Shown here piece after piece: positions 7,702 through 13,968 of a stretch of DNA of 22,673 bases. Source of the stretch: an uncultured Eubacteriales bacterium. Lineage in GTDB: Bacteria; Bacillota; Clostridia; Monoglobales; Monoglobaceae. Both the position numbers and the translations under genes were made by a program. The notes under the pieces are model-generated. The model was given only the letters and a program-made list of their open reading frames with translations. It did not search any database and had not been told where the DNA came from. The DNA is taken from contig CAJKNM010000022.1 of the NCBI GenBank assembly GCA_905201285.1, forward strand, positions 1-22,673, read 5' to 3'. Within the stretch, counting starts at the first letter, position 1; the number at the start of each line of letters is the position of its first letter.

Positions 7702-8559
7702 ATGGAATATTTAAGCCAGATTCTGAGGTTCAATGATTCGCTTCCGACAAACAATCTGTCACCCGGGCAAATTGCTTTATGGTACGCATTAATGCACATA
7801 AACAATAAATGTTCGTGGACGGAATGGTTTAAGGCGGCAAATCGGACATTGGAATTATATACGGGCTTATCTAAAAACGGAGTTATAAAGGCGCGAAATG
7901 TGTTAAAACAAAAGGGGCTTATTGATTTTAAATCAAACGGAACCTCAGCGGCAAGTTTTAAACTCAAAATCCTGTACGGTGGTACAGACAGTAGTACAGA
8001 TAGTGGTACAGATAGTGGTATGGATAGTGGTACAAAAAGTAGTCCATTAAATAGACTAAGAATAAGACAAGACAAAGATAAAGATAAAGACAATAAAAAA
8101 GAAAAAGATAAAAAAGAAACCGCACCCGATGAACCGAATGTCCGAAAGAAAGAACGAAGGGCAGGGAGTTATGATGAAATCCTGTCCGTTATCGAGGATG
8201 AGGAATTAAAAAATCTGTATTATGAGTTTATCAAAATGCGAAAGCTGATAAAAGCTCCGATGACCGACAGGGCGTTAATCACTCTTATCGATAAGGTGAA
8301 CAGCTTAGAACCGACAAATATCGAGTGCAGGAAACAGCTTCTTGAAAATTCAATTGTGAACAATTGGAAGAGCGTCTATCCGCTGAAGGACGCTGAAACA
8401 GATGTAAAATTCGACAGGCAGAAAGGTTTTGATAATCAAAATATCAAAAAGCCGCAAAAATCAAAGTTTAACAATTATGATGACGGAAATTGGAACCGTG
8501 CGGAAGTGGAAGCCCTTGAAGAAAGATTGCTTGACAGGATGTTAGAGGAGGCGGAGTGA
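7702..8559 (+). CDS. Phage-type replication initiator / replisome organizer
   Basis: The 285-residue protein has the layout of replication proteins in Firmicutes phages. Residues about 1-90 look like a winged helix-turn-helix (NLSPGQIALWYAL, then YTGLSKNGVIKARNVLKQKG). A low-complexity linker of S/G-T-D-S repeats and a strongly charged KDKDKDNKKEKDKK stretch follow. The C-terminal helical region (MRKLIKAPMTDRALITLIDK and SIVNNWKSVYP) resembles phage DnaD-like replication proteins, which bind the origin and recruit the host helicase. The start is supported by AAAGGGGG upstream. The linker is encoded by 12-bp DNA repeats that may form the replication origin. No helicase-loader gene follows. The exact subfamily is not assigned. 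Confidence 0.7.
   Translation: MEYLSQILRFNDSLPTNNLSPGQIALWYALMHINNKCSWTEWFKAANRTLELYTGLSKNGVIKARNVLKQKGLIDFKSNGTSAASFKLKILYGGTDSSTDSGTDSGMDSGTKSSPLNRLRIRQDKDKDKDNKKEKDKKETAPDEPNVRKKERRAGSYDEILSVIEDEELKNLYYEFIKMRKLIKAPMTDRALITLIDKVNSLEPTNIECRKQLLENSIVNNWKSVYPLKDAETDVKFDRQKGFDNQNIKKPQKSKFNNYDDGNWNRAEVEALEERLLDRMLEEAE
7982..8041 (+). repeat. Five tandem 12-bp repeats (iteron-like) inside the initiator gene
   Basis: Five consecutive units close to GTACAGATAGTG begin at 7982, 7994, 8006, 8018 and 8030. The second and third units are identical and the others differ at one to four positions. An adenine-rich run of about 60 bases follows. Direct repeats plus an AT-rich stretch inside an initiator gene is the arrangement of lambda-type phage origins. 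The repeats also encode an in-frame S/G-T-D-S linker, so they could be simple coding microsatellites. Confidence 0.75.
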
Positions 8560-8640
8560 AAAAATCAAAATAATTTTAACCTTGCCGATTTGCGGCGGTG
8601 AACAAAAAATTAAAATTAAATAACAAAAGGGTTAAAGGTC

Positions 8641-8669
8641 TTGTCAATTACAGGAATATGTTGTATAAT
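8641..8669 (+). promoter_or_regulatory. Promoter of the type I toxin mRNA
   Basis: TTGTCA at 8641-8646 and a consensus TATAAT at 8664-8669 are 17 bases apart. The predicted start at about 8676 coincides with the first base of a 5' hairpin, as in stable toxin mRNAs. Confidence 0.8.
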
Positions 8670-8675
8670 AAAAAA

Positions 8676-8776
8676 GTCGGATTTTTCCGACATATAAAGG
8701 TAAGACTAAAAACAGTATAAAAGCTGGGCGGTTATGCCACCTATTCTGATTATTTATAGTCGGGAAAGAAGGTGGT
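8676..8776 (+). promoter_or_regulatory. Structured leader of the toxin mRNA hiding its ribosome binding site
   Basis: The leader starts with a hairpin (GTCGGA, TTTT loop, TCCGAC, 8676-8691). GCCACCT at 8736-8742 can pair over seven positions (one G-U) with AGGTGGT at 8770-8776, which is the Shine-Dalgarno sequence of the small peptide gene. Two further leader segments, 8699-8706 and 8729-8739, are complementary to the 3' end of the same transcript (8919-8926 and 8902-8912). The leader therefore has alternative pairing partners, as in hok-like mRNAs. Folding was judged by eye only. Confidence 0.65.
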
Positions 8777-8780
8777 TGCT

Positions 8781-8855
8781 ATGAAAAAATACATATTAAG
8801 GATAATATTCTTTACGATTGTGTTTTTAATTGCATTTACTATAAAAGTAAAATAA
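8781..8855 (+). CDS. Small hydrophobic type I toxin peptide, 24 aa
   Basis: This short gene encodes a 24-residue peptide: a basic N-terminus (MKKYILR), an uninterrupted hydrophobic helix of Ile, Phe, Val, Leu and Ala, and a basic end (KVK). That is the profile of membrane-acting toxins of type I toxin-antitoxin systems. The start is fixed by AAGGTGG five bases upstream. Support comes mainly from context: a strong promoter upstream, a leader that can hide the ribosome site, and a convergent antisense promoter just downstream. The stop codon lies in the left arm of the shared terminator hairpin. I do not recognise a named toxin family. A leader peptide or a non-coding small RNA are alternatives. 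Confidence 0.7.
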   Translation: MKKYILRIIFFTIVFLIAFTIKVK

Positions 8856-8932
8856 CGCCAGCCGGTCAAAGCTATGGCGTTATTTCGTAACGTTTATATC
8901 TTGGCATAACCGTTTAAAGTCTTGCCTTTTGT
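8850..8932 (-). ncRNA. Antisense RNA antitoxin of the type I locus
   Basis: A minus-strand promoter at 8939-8967 predicts a transcript of about 80 bases starting near 8932. It runs antisense to the 3' end of the toxin mRNA and stops at the hairpin 8852-8883, which on this strand is followed by TTATTTTAC. The RNA covers both 3' segments (8902-8912 and 8919-8926) that can close the toxin mRNA on itself. It also contains CGGTTATGCCA, identical to the mRNA leader segment at 8729-8739, so it could compete for the same partner. The 3' end is approximate. Confidence 0.68.
8852..8883. terminator. Shared hairpin terminator between toxin mRNA and antisense RNA
   Basis: ATAACGCCA (8852-8860) pairs perfectly with TGGCGTTAT (8875-8883) around a 14-base loop. 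U-rich sequence follows on both strands, more clearly on the minus strand. Confidence 0.7.
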
Positions 8933-8938
8933 ATTTTT

Positions 8939-8967
8939 ATTATATTCCTATATTCTCATTTTGTCAA
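8939..8967 (-). promoter_or_regulatory. Consensus promoter of the antisense RNA
   Basis: Read on the minus strand, TTGACA (8962-8967), a 17-base spacer and TATAAT (8939-8944) match the consensus for vegetative promoters exactly. It points into the toxin gene, as expected for an abundant antisense antitoxin. Confidence 0.82.
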
Positions 8968-9004
8968 GAGCTTTCCTGAAAAATTTTAAAGGAGAGTTTT
9001 TATT

Positions 9005-9271
9005 ATGTATGAATCAAACAATTCAAACACCAAAACGAACATCCCTTCAGACACTATTGCAAGAACGATAATCCTCATTCTCGCTCTCATCAATCAGGTG
9101 CTTGCCCTTGCCGGCAAGGATAAAATCCCTGTTGTAGAGAATGACATCTATCAGATTTGTTCGCTTGCAGTTACAATCGTAACTTCTGTGTGGAACTGGT
9201 GGAAAAACAACAGCTTTACACCGTCGGCAATAAAGGCCGATGCGGCAATGAAGGAGGATAAAACCCGATGA
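9005..9271 (+). CDS. SPP1-type phage holin
   Basis: The 88-residue protein has two predicted membrane segments (residues about 17-38 and 48-64) and a polar C-terminus. TIARTIILILALINQVLALAG, GKDKIPV and SVWNWWKNNSFTPSAIKAD match the SPP1 family of phage holins, which perforate the membrane to release or activate endolysins. GGAGAG lies shortly before the ATG. The gene overlaps the next one by four bases and starts a three-gene lysis cassette. Confidence 0.88.
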   Translation: MYESNNSNTKTNIPSDTIARTIILILALINQVLALAGKDKIPVVENDIYQICSLAVTIVTSVWNWWKNNSFTPSAIKADAAMKEDKTR

Positions 9272-10149
9272 ATGGAGTTAGACGAACCCCATTAAAAATA
9301 ACGGACTATAACGGCGGATTTCGGTCGGGCAGCGCAATGCTGCCCGATTCGTTTTGCCTGCCGACCGAACTTATCCCCGATGTGCGGAATCAGGGTGATG
9401 TAAACTCCTGTGTGGCGTTCTCGGTCACGAATATTATGCAGATTTTCAACCAAAAAGAGGTCGGAACGCGCGATAGATTCTCGCCCGGCTACGTTTACGG
9501 AAAGTGCCGCGATGAGGATGATACTTATGAGGGAATGATTATTCCGGAAGCGCTCGATTATCTGATAAAGACGGGCGCGCCGTTCGAGAAAGACTTCCCG
9601 ATAAATGAGGAAGTCCCAAAGATAATGGAACTTGCCCGTAACCGCCCCGACTTAGACGAAAAGGCACAGCCGTATCGAATAGCGGGGTATGAGGTCTACG
9701 CGTGGGCGATGAAAGAGCGTAAGTATAACGCCGTGAAAGAGGCGTTATATAAGTTTCGCACGCCTATACTCGGTGATTTCGACTTGCGAAGCGGCAAGCA
9801 CGCAATGGCAATTATCGGCTGGAACGATAAGACGCAGACGTTCCTCGTGGTAAATTCGTGGGGCGAGGAATGGGGTGACGGCGGAATCAGTGACGTTGCC
9901 TATGATAAATTAGCGAGGGGGTATTTGATAATGGATGCAAAGAACAGCAATATTTTAATGCCGTTTGAGGACGTACCCGAGAACGAGTGGTACTATAACG
10001 CGGGGTTAATGAACGGAACGTCAGACAAGACGTTTGAACCCGACAGACCTATGACACGCGCGGAAATGGCACAGGTTTTATCCAATCTGTGCGATAAAAT
10101 TAATGATATTGTTAAGGAGGATAAAAATGCGAGCGGTACATCAGATTAA
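9268..10149 (+). CDS. Papain-like (C1) cysteine peptidase with C-terminal SLH-like segment
   Basis: The 293-residue protein has the papain catalytic set: oxyanion Gln42 and nucleophile Cys48 in VRNQGDVNSCVAFS, His178 in GKHAMAIIGWN, and Asn196 in VVNSWGEEWGDGG. Residues 232-274 (FEDVPENEWYYNAGLMNG, then FEPDRPMTRAEMAQ) form one S-layer-homology-like repeat, which could anchor the enzyme to the cell wall. No signal peptide is visible, as expected for a holin-dependent phage enzyme. The start overlaps the holin by four bases (ATGA), and the end overlaps the amidase by 23 bases. Its place in a lysis cassette suggests cleavage of peptidoglycan cross-bridge peptides or surface proteins during lysis; the substrate is unknown. 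Confidence 0.85.
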   Translation: MNGVRRTPLKITDYNGGFRSGSAMLPDSFCLPTELIPDVRNQGDVNSCVAFSVTNIMQIFNQKEVGTRDRFSPGYVYGKCRDEDDTYEGMIIPEALDYLIKTGAPFEKDFPINEEVPKIMELARNRPDLDEKAQPYRIAGYEVYAWAMKERKYNAVKEALYKFRTPILGDFDLRSGKHAMAIIGWNDKTQTFLVVNSWGEEWGDGGISDVAYDKLARGYLIMDAKNSNILMPFEDVPENEWYYNAGLMNGTSDKTFEPDRPMTRAEMAQVLSNLCDKINDIVKEDKNASGTSD

Positions 10150-10879
10150 ATATAATAAATCAGACAGAAACGGCACACCGATAAAATACATAGTTGTTCA
10201 CGATACGGGAAATCCGTCACGCGGAGCGAATGCAACGGCGCATTACAATTATTTTAACGGCGGCAACAGAAACGCATCGGCGGACTTCTTTGTTGATGAT
10301 ACGCAGATAATTTGTGTAAACGATTATTACAAGTATTATACTTGGCATTGCGGAGACGGGCACGGAAAATACGGAATCACAAATTCAAACTCGGTCGGGG
10401 TTGAATTTTGCGTAAATGTCGGTTCCGACAGGACGGAAACGCTCAGACGAACCGCACAGCTTGTGCATGAGCTTATGAGCGAGCTGAATATTCCGATTGA
10501 GCGTGTAGTCCATCACTTTGACGCAAGCCGTAAGAACTGCCCCGCTTCTATGAGTGCAAACAACTGGATGGAGTGGTACAAATTTAAAGAAATGCTGAAA
10601 GGAGACAGCTTAACAATGTCACAGTATGAGGAACTTAAAAACAGAATAGATGAGATGTCAGCCAATCTGACTGACATTGTAAACGATATGGATAGGAAGC
10701 TTGAAAGGCTCACAAACCCTATGATATATAACTATATAGATGACAATATGCCAAAATGGGCGCGTGGCGCGGTCAAGTGGGCGGTTGATAACAAAATCTT
10801 AAACGGTGACGAAAACGGCTTAAACCTCGACGATAAGGATTTAAGATTCATCACAATGCTGTGGAGGATGATGGGATAA
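10127..10879 (+). CDS. N-acetylmuramoyl-L-alanine amidase (Amidase_2), phage endolysin
   Basis: The 250-residue protein cleaves the bond between N-acetylmuramic acid and the stem peptide. The Amidase_2 zinc site is visible as His25 in YIVVHDTGN, His129 or His130 in ERVVHHFDASRKNCP, and Cys138 in the same segment. Glu93 in VGVE is the likely catalytic acid. A helical linker follows, and a final segment (MPKWARGAVKWAVDNKILNG) again resembles a single S-layer-homology unit, as in the preceding peptidase. The start at 10127 is supported by AAGGAGG seven bases upstream. It closes the lysis cassette. Confidence 0.9.
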   Translation: MRAVHQIKYNKSDRNGTPIKYIVVHDTGNPSRGANATAHYNYFNGGNRNASADFFVDDTQIICVNDYYKYYTWHCGDGHGKYGITNSNSVGVEFCVNVGSDRTETLRRTAQLVHELMSELNIPIERVVHHFDASRKNCPASMSANNWMEWYKFKEMLKGDSLTMSQYEELKNRIDEMSANLTDIVNDMDRKLERLTNPMIYNYIDDNMPKWARGAVKWAVDNKILNGDENGLNLDDKDLRFITMLWRMMG

Positions 10880-10891
10880 AAAACAGCAAAA

Positions 10892-10930
10892 ATTTTGACA
10901 ACATTTTGACAACACTTTTGTTGTCAAAAT
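10892..10930. repeat. Direct and inverted copies of ATTTTGACAAC
   Basis: ATTTTGACAAC occurs twice head to tail (10892-10902 and 10903-10913) and once inverted (10920-10930). The second and third copies form an 11-bp stem with a 6-base loop just after the amidase stop. It may work as a terminator of the lysis operon, though no T run follows. Repeats of this kind are also common as arm-type binding sites of tyrosine integrases near phage ends; no integrase is present here. Confidence 0.7.
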
Positions 10931-10965
10931 ACCTTAAATAGCCTTAAATTAAACCATTGAAAAAC

Positions 10966-11013
10966 AAAAGAAAAACCCTTGGAAACGCCGTTTTTATAGC
11001 ATTTTCAAGGGTT
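10966..11013 (-). terminator. Intrinsic terminator of the candidate small RNA
   Basis: On the minus strand AACCCTTG pairs with CAAGGGTT, extended by AAA/TTT pairs around a larger loop, and TTTTTCTTTTG follows directly. The plus strand lacks a T run, so the minus direction is the functional one. Confidence 0.75.
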
Positions 11014-11105
11014 CTATAACTGGCTCTGCCGAACCAAAAAGATATTCGAACTATCGACTCTCTTTCGGCTATTTTTCAAAAATTTAAATCGTCACTAATA
11101 TCTAT
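10966..11105 (-). ncRNA. Candidate small RNA with own promoter and terminator
   Basis: A promoter on the minus strand (11112-11140) and an intrinsic terminator (10966-11013) bracket about 140 bases without a convincing ORF. Inside are two overlapping, mutually exclusive stems: GCCGAA (11071 region) with TTCGGC (11029 region), and GGTTC-GGCA-GAGCC. Part of it weakly resembles the T arm of a tRNA (GTTCGAAT). I do not recognise the RNA. It lies between the phage-like block and the defence block and could be an orphan regulator or an attachment-site relic. Confidence 0.5.
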
Positions 11106-11111
11106 GGATAT

Positions 11112-11140
11112 ATTATAACAGAAAACTCTCAAAATTGCAA
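11112..11140 (-). promoter_or_regulatory. Promoter of the candidate small RNA
   Basis: TTGCAA at 11135-11140 and TATAAT at 11112-11117 lie 17 bases apart on the minus strand, pointing away from the truncated gene at 11159-11545. Confidence 0.65.
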
Positions 11141-11158
11141 GCTTCTATTTATATTTTT

Positions 11159-11545
11159 TTAGTTTTCATATATTTCTTGTAATCTTGCTATGTTTCCTTT
11201 ATACAACGCATTTGCAATATCTATATTCCATGAATTTGTGTTATTTATTTCAGACGGAAACATATCTTCTGTAATACCGTCACCATTTCCGGAAACTATG
11301 TAAGGATAATGGGTTCCTATCCCATTTTTCATAGGTGTCATCGCCAACACTGCTATATTGAATTTCCACTCGGCACCGAAGTCATAAACCATATTTAATT
11401 TCTCGCCGACATATAAACCTACTTGATCCAGCTTAATTGTGGTGATATCAATTAAATTTTCGTTTTCAAAATTATGCCCGAAACGCCGTCCGTCAAACTC
11501 AATTTCGAACAGATGATTTCCTTCTGCACCAAATATTGACAAATA
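11159..11545 (-). pseudogene. 5'-truncated plasmid pRiA4b ORF-3-like gene
   Basis: About 128 residues match the C-terminal two-thirds of the pRiA4b ORF-3 / IS1096 passenger family, with the landmarks FGAEGNHLFEIEFDG, MVYDFGAEWKFNIAV and the final SGNGDGITEDMFPSEI. The family normally begins some 50 residues earlier with a segment that is absent. The frame is open right up to the stop codon of the neighbouring ATPase gene and continues it in the same frame, separated only by that TGA. A TTG at 11542 is the only nearby start-like codon and it has no ribosome site. The most likely reading is a gene cut by insertion or deletion at the edge of the defence block. Confidence 0.7.
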
Positions 11546-13468
11546 TCACTTTTCATACCAATCGTTTGGTATAAGGTTTTTATCCACTGCCCACCAATTT
11601 TCACAAACTAAATGTCTAAAAGATTGCTCTTTCAAATCAGCATGATCAACAATAATAACTTGTAGTTTTCCATTAAGTTCGTTAGTACGGTCAATGATAA
11701 ACTGATACATTTTGTTGACTTCATTCCAGTCTATCTGCTTCTCATCCAACTCAGACGGAAAATAAACTTGCGACGGCTGATCAAGGAATAAGAAACTTGG
11801 GACAGGACGTTTTGAATTAATAAAAAAATACTGTAATGCAAAATAGGAAATAAGATGAACACCTACCCAGTTTGAACCACTTCCCAATTGCTTAAGTGGT
11901 ACAGGCCGTTCTGGCTTATCTACAATGACTGTTACCTTATTCAAGTCGAGCCTATACGGGTTGTCACAATGTTCTAGTTGCAACTCCTTGGCCCATTTGG
12001 TCATGTCCCCCTGTATTCGTGAAAGAGCTGACTGTTTGCGTTCCTCCACAGAATCTTTATCAAGAATGTCCTCAATTTCTTTTATGCGTTGTTCAATTCT
12101 TTTTACAATTTGTTCCTGTTGTTCCGACTCTTCATCATTTTCAACACTCTCAACCCAAAGACTAATTCTCCCAACAACTTTGCCTCTTCGTGCATTTATA
12201 TCCCGCAACCAAGTTCTATCATCTTCTTGTTTATATAAACCGTCTATTTCCGCTTCTATCGCTTTAATTTCTTCCTGCTTCTTTTCCTGCTCTTGTTCCA
12301 AATCAGAAATAAAAGTTCGAAGTTTCGGTTGCTCGCGTGTTACATTTGCTATCGACTTGTCCAAATTGACAATTGAAGATTTTATCATCTCTACACTAGG
12401 AAGCGGATTTTCTAATGCTCCAGAACATAATGGACACTTTCCTGGGCTAAAATCCAGTTGTTCAAAAAGGCCTATGGATTCCAGACGAAGTTTCTGGTGT
12501 AGAGCTTCACCAAAATATCCGGTTGTATCTCGGGCAAATCTTTTCGCATTATCAATACTAATGCCAATTTCATCTGACTCATCTCTCATCTCTTGAAGTT
12601 TACTTTGTAAGAAAGTCAGACGATCCATTCCACCATTTAACTCTACCTTGCTTGGTTCCCAATTCGTGGCATCTTGAAGAATAGAATACATCTCCTGATA
12701 GTTCTGATAGTCTATCGGCTTTGATGCATCAATAAGACCAGCTTGGCGAGCTTCTCCAATTAAAGTAATTGCTCTCTCCAAGCCACCTCCCATCAAAGAG
12801 CGGTTTTCTTCTAGTTTACGCTTTTCAAGTGTTATTTTACGTTTAAGTATACTTCTTTCATTTTCCAATGCCAAAGCTTCTTCATTAATGGCTCCTAAAA
12901 AATACGGAATAGTATCTTTAATGGCCTGTGTAATGAAATCATCCGATTGACGATGAAACAAAAAGTTTTTTGCCGCAATTTCATCTTGTCCTTGAAAGCA
13001 ATAGTATAATGCGTGTCTTATATTTGCTGCTAACGGCATTCTGCCCTGTCCCTCAGGTGGAGTGTTTAGATTTTCTGAAATTCCAATTCGACTAGTCAAT
13101 TCTTCTTCAATCCCAGATACATTTGTATTGGATGAAAAATCGCACTTTTCAGGAACTTCAATTTTCTCTCCAACTTCAATATAGCAAAATCCCGTCGTTT
13201 GCTGACCTTTATCTGGATTTTTGCGTGCTACAAATACACGTTCATGTTCAAATTGCAAGAGCAAACCATACCATGCTACATTGTCACGAACCACTCCATC
13301 TGCAATATTACAAGAATCACCACCCAAGCAATAATCAATAATATCTCCTACCGCTGATTTTCCTGATTTTGATCTGCCAGTAATAATATTTACTTGTCCC
13401 AATGCAAAAGGCAAGTGTCGTACTTTCCCGTTATATCCATAAAGTACTAGTTCACGTATCTGCATCAT
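11546..13468 (-). CDS. ABC-3C system Rad50/SMC-like ATPase (DUF3732 family)
   Basis: The 640-residue ATPase is of the Rad50/SMC/RecN type. The P-loop GRSKSGKS is at residues 31-38. Long coiled-coil segments (about 190-330 and 370-490) surround a CPLC motif at 345-348 that resembles the Rad50 zinc hook. A variant ABC signature LGSGSNWVG is at 528-536, Walker B FLFLDQPSQ at 559-567, and the switch histidine VDHAD is His609. This is the architecture of DUF3732 proteins, the ATPase of predicted three-component ABC (ABC-3C) conflict systems, where it is expected to sense or process nucleic acid and control the effector. The start overlaps the middle-component stop by four bases (ATGA), so translation is coupled. 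The substrate is unknown. Confidence 0.85.
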   Translation of the reverse strand: MMQIRELVLYGYNGKVRHLPFALGQVNIITGRSKSGKSAVGDIIDYCLGGDSCNIADGVVRDNVAWYGLLLQFEHERVFVARKNPDKGQQTTGFCYIEVGEKIEVPEKCDFSSNTNVSGIEEELTSRIGISENLNTPPEGQGRMPLAANIRHALYYCFQGQDEIAAKNFLFHRQSDDFITQAIKDTIPYFLGAINEEALALENERSILKRKITLEKRKLEENRSLMGGGLERAITLIGEARQAGLIDASKPIDYQNYQEMYSILQDATNWEPSKVELNGGMDRLTFLQSKLQEMRDESDEIGISIDNAKRFARDTTGYFGEALHQKLRLESIGLFEQLDFSPGKCPLCSGALENPLPSVEMIKSSIVNLDKSIANVTREQPKLRTFISDLEQEQEKKQEEIKAIEAEIDGLYKQEDDRTWLRDINARRGKVVGRISLWVESVENDEESEQQEQIVKRIEQRIKEIEDILDKDSVEERKQSALSRIQGDMTKWAKELQLEHCDNPYRLDLNKVTVIVDKPERPVPLKQLGSGSNWVGVHLISYFALQYFFINSKRPVPSFLFLDQPSQVYFPSELDEKQIDWNEVNKMYQFIIDRTNELNGKLQVIIVDHADLKEQSFRHLVCENWWAVDKNLIPNDWYEK

Positions 13469-13953
13469 GGTCTCACCCCCAACTCTATATATATTGTCTC
13501 AGCCTTTCCTGCTGCTACAAACCACTTGGCAATATGCTCCCCTTTTTTGAGACATTCCGAAATTTCATCATCTACAAATTTTGTTTTGCTTAAACTTTTC
13601 AATGTTGGCGATATTTCTAATTCGCCATTTGGCGTTAGGATAATATTTCCCGTTTGTAGAAGAAATTCAACAGATTCATTTGTAATGGGAACTAATTCTC
13701 TTGCCCTTTTAGGAAAATCAATCAACAATTGTGGATATCTCTGAACCCACAATTGCAACTGCGTTCTACTATTTATATTTGCCCTTGTTTCCTTATGTAG
13801 CACAAGAGGAAGGACTAAGTAAATCAGTGGAAAAGGAAGTGCCCGATTTGCTTTTTCATTGTAAGTTTTAATTGTTGAGTATAATACTCTTCCACAAAAA
13901 GCGGGATTGAGAAGAAATGCGACCTCATGTGTACGCAGATTCCAGTTTTTCAC
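13465..13953 (-). CDS. ABC-3C system middle component
   Basis: The 162-residue protein matches the small middle component found between effector and ATPase in ABC-3C loci. The N-terminal RTHEVAFLLNPAFCGRVLY and LPFPLIYLVLPLVLHKETR segments are characteristic. The rest is a mixed alpha/beta region that probably bridges ATPase and effector. It has no catalytic motif that I can see. It lies 15 bases after the effector gene and overlaps the ATPase gene by four bases, so the three form one operon. AGGAGG lies before its start. Family assignment rests on the N-terminal motifs and gene order. Confidence 0.82.
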   Translation of the reverse strand: MKNWNLRTHEVAFLLNPAFCGRVLYSTIKTYNEKANRALPFPLIYLVLPLVLHKETRANINSRTQLQLWVQRYPQLLIDFPKRARELVPITNESVEFLLQTGNIILTPNGELEISPTLKSLSKTKFVDDEISECLKKGEHIAKWFVAAGKAETIYIELGVRP

Positions 13954-13968
13954 CTATATCGCCTCCTT

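Noticed and set aside
7982..8041. CRISPR array
   Set aside because: The repeats are 12 bp, directly adjacent without spacers, and lie within a coding frame; no cas genes are present.
8583..8595. GCCG-ATTTG-CGGC hairpin after the replication gene as a terminator
   Set aside because: The stem has only four pairs and no T run follows.
11021..11075. Second tRNA or tRNA fragment on the minus strand
   Set aside because: The GTTCGAAT resemblance to a T arm is not backed by a proper five-pair stem, acceptor stem or anticodon arm.
11925..12596. 223-aa plus-strand ORF opposite the ABC ATPase
   Set aside because: It is antisense to the coiled-coil part of a clear ATPase gene and shows only low-complexity serine-rich sequence.
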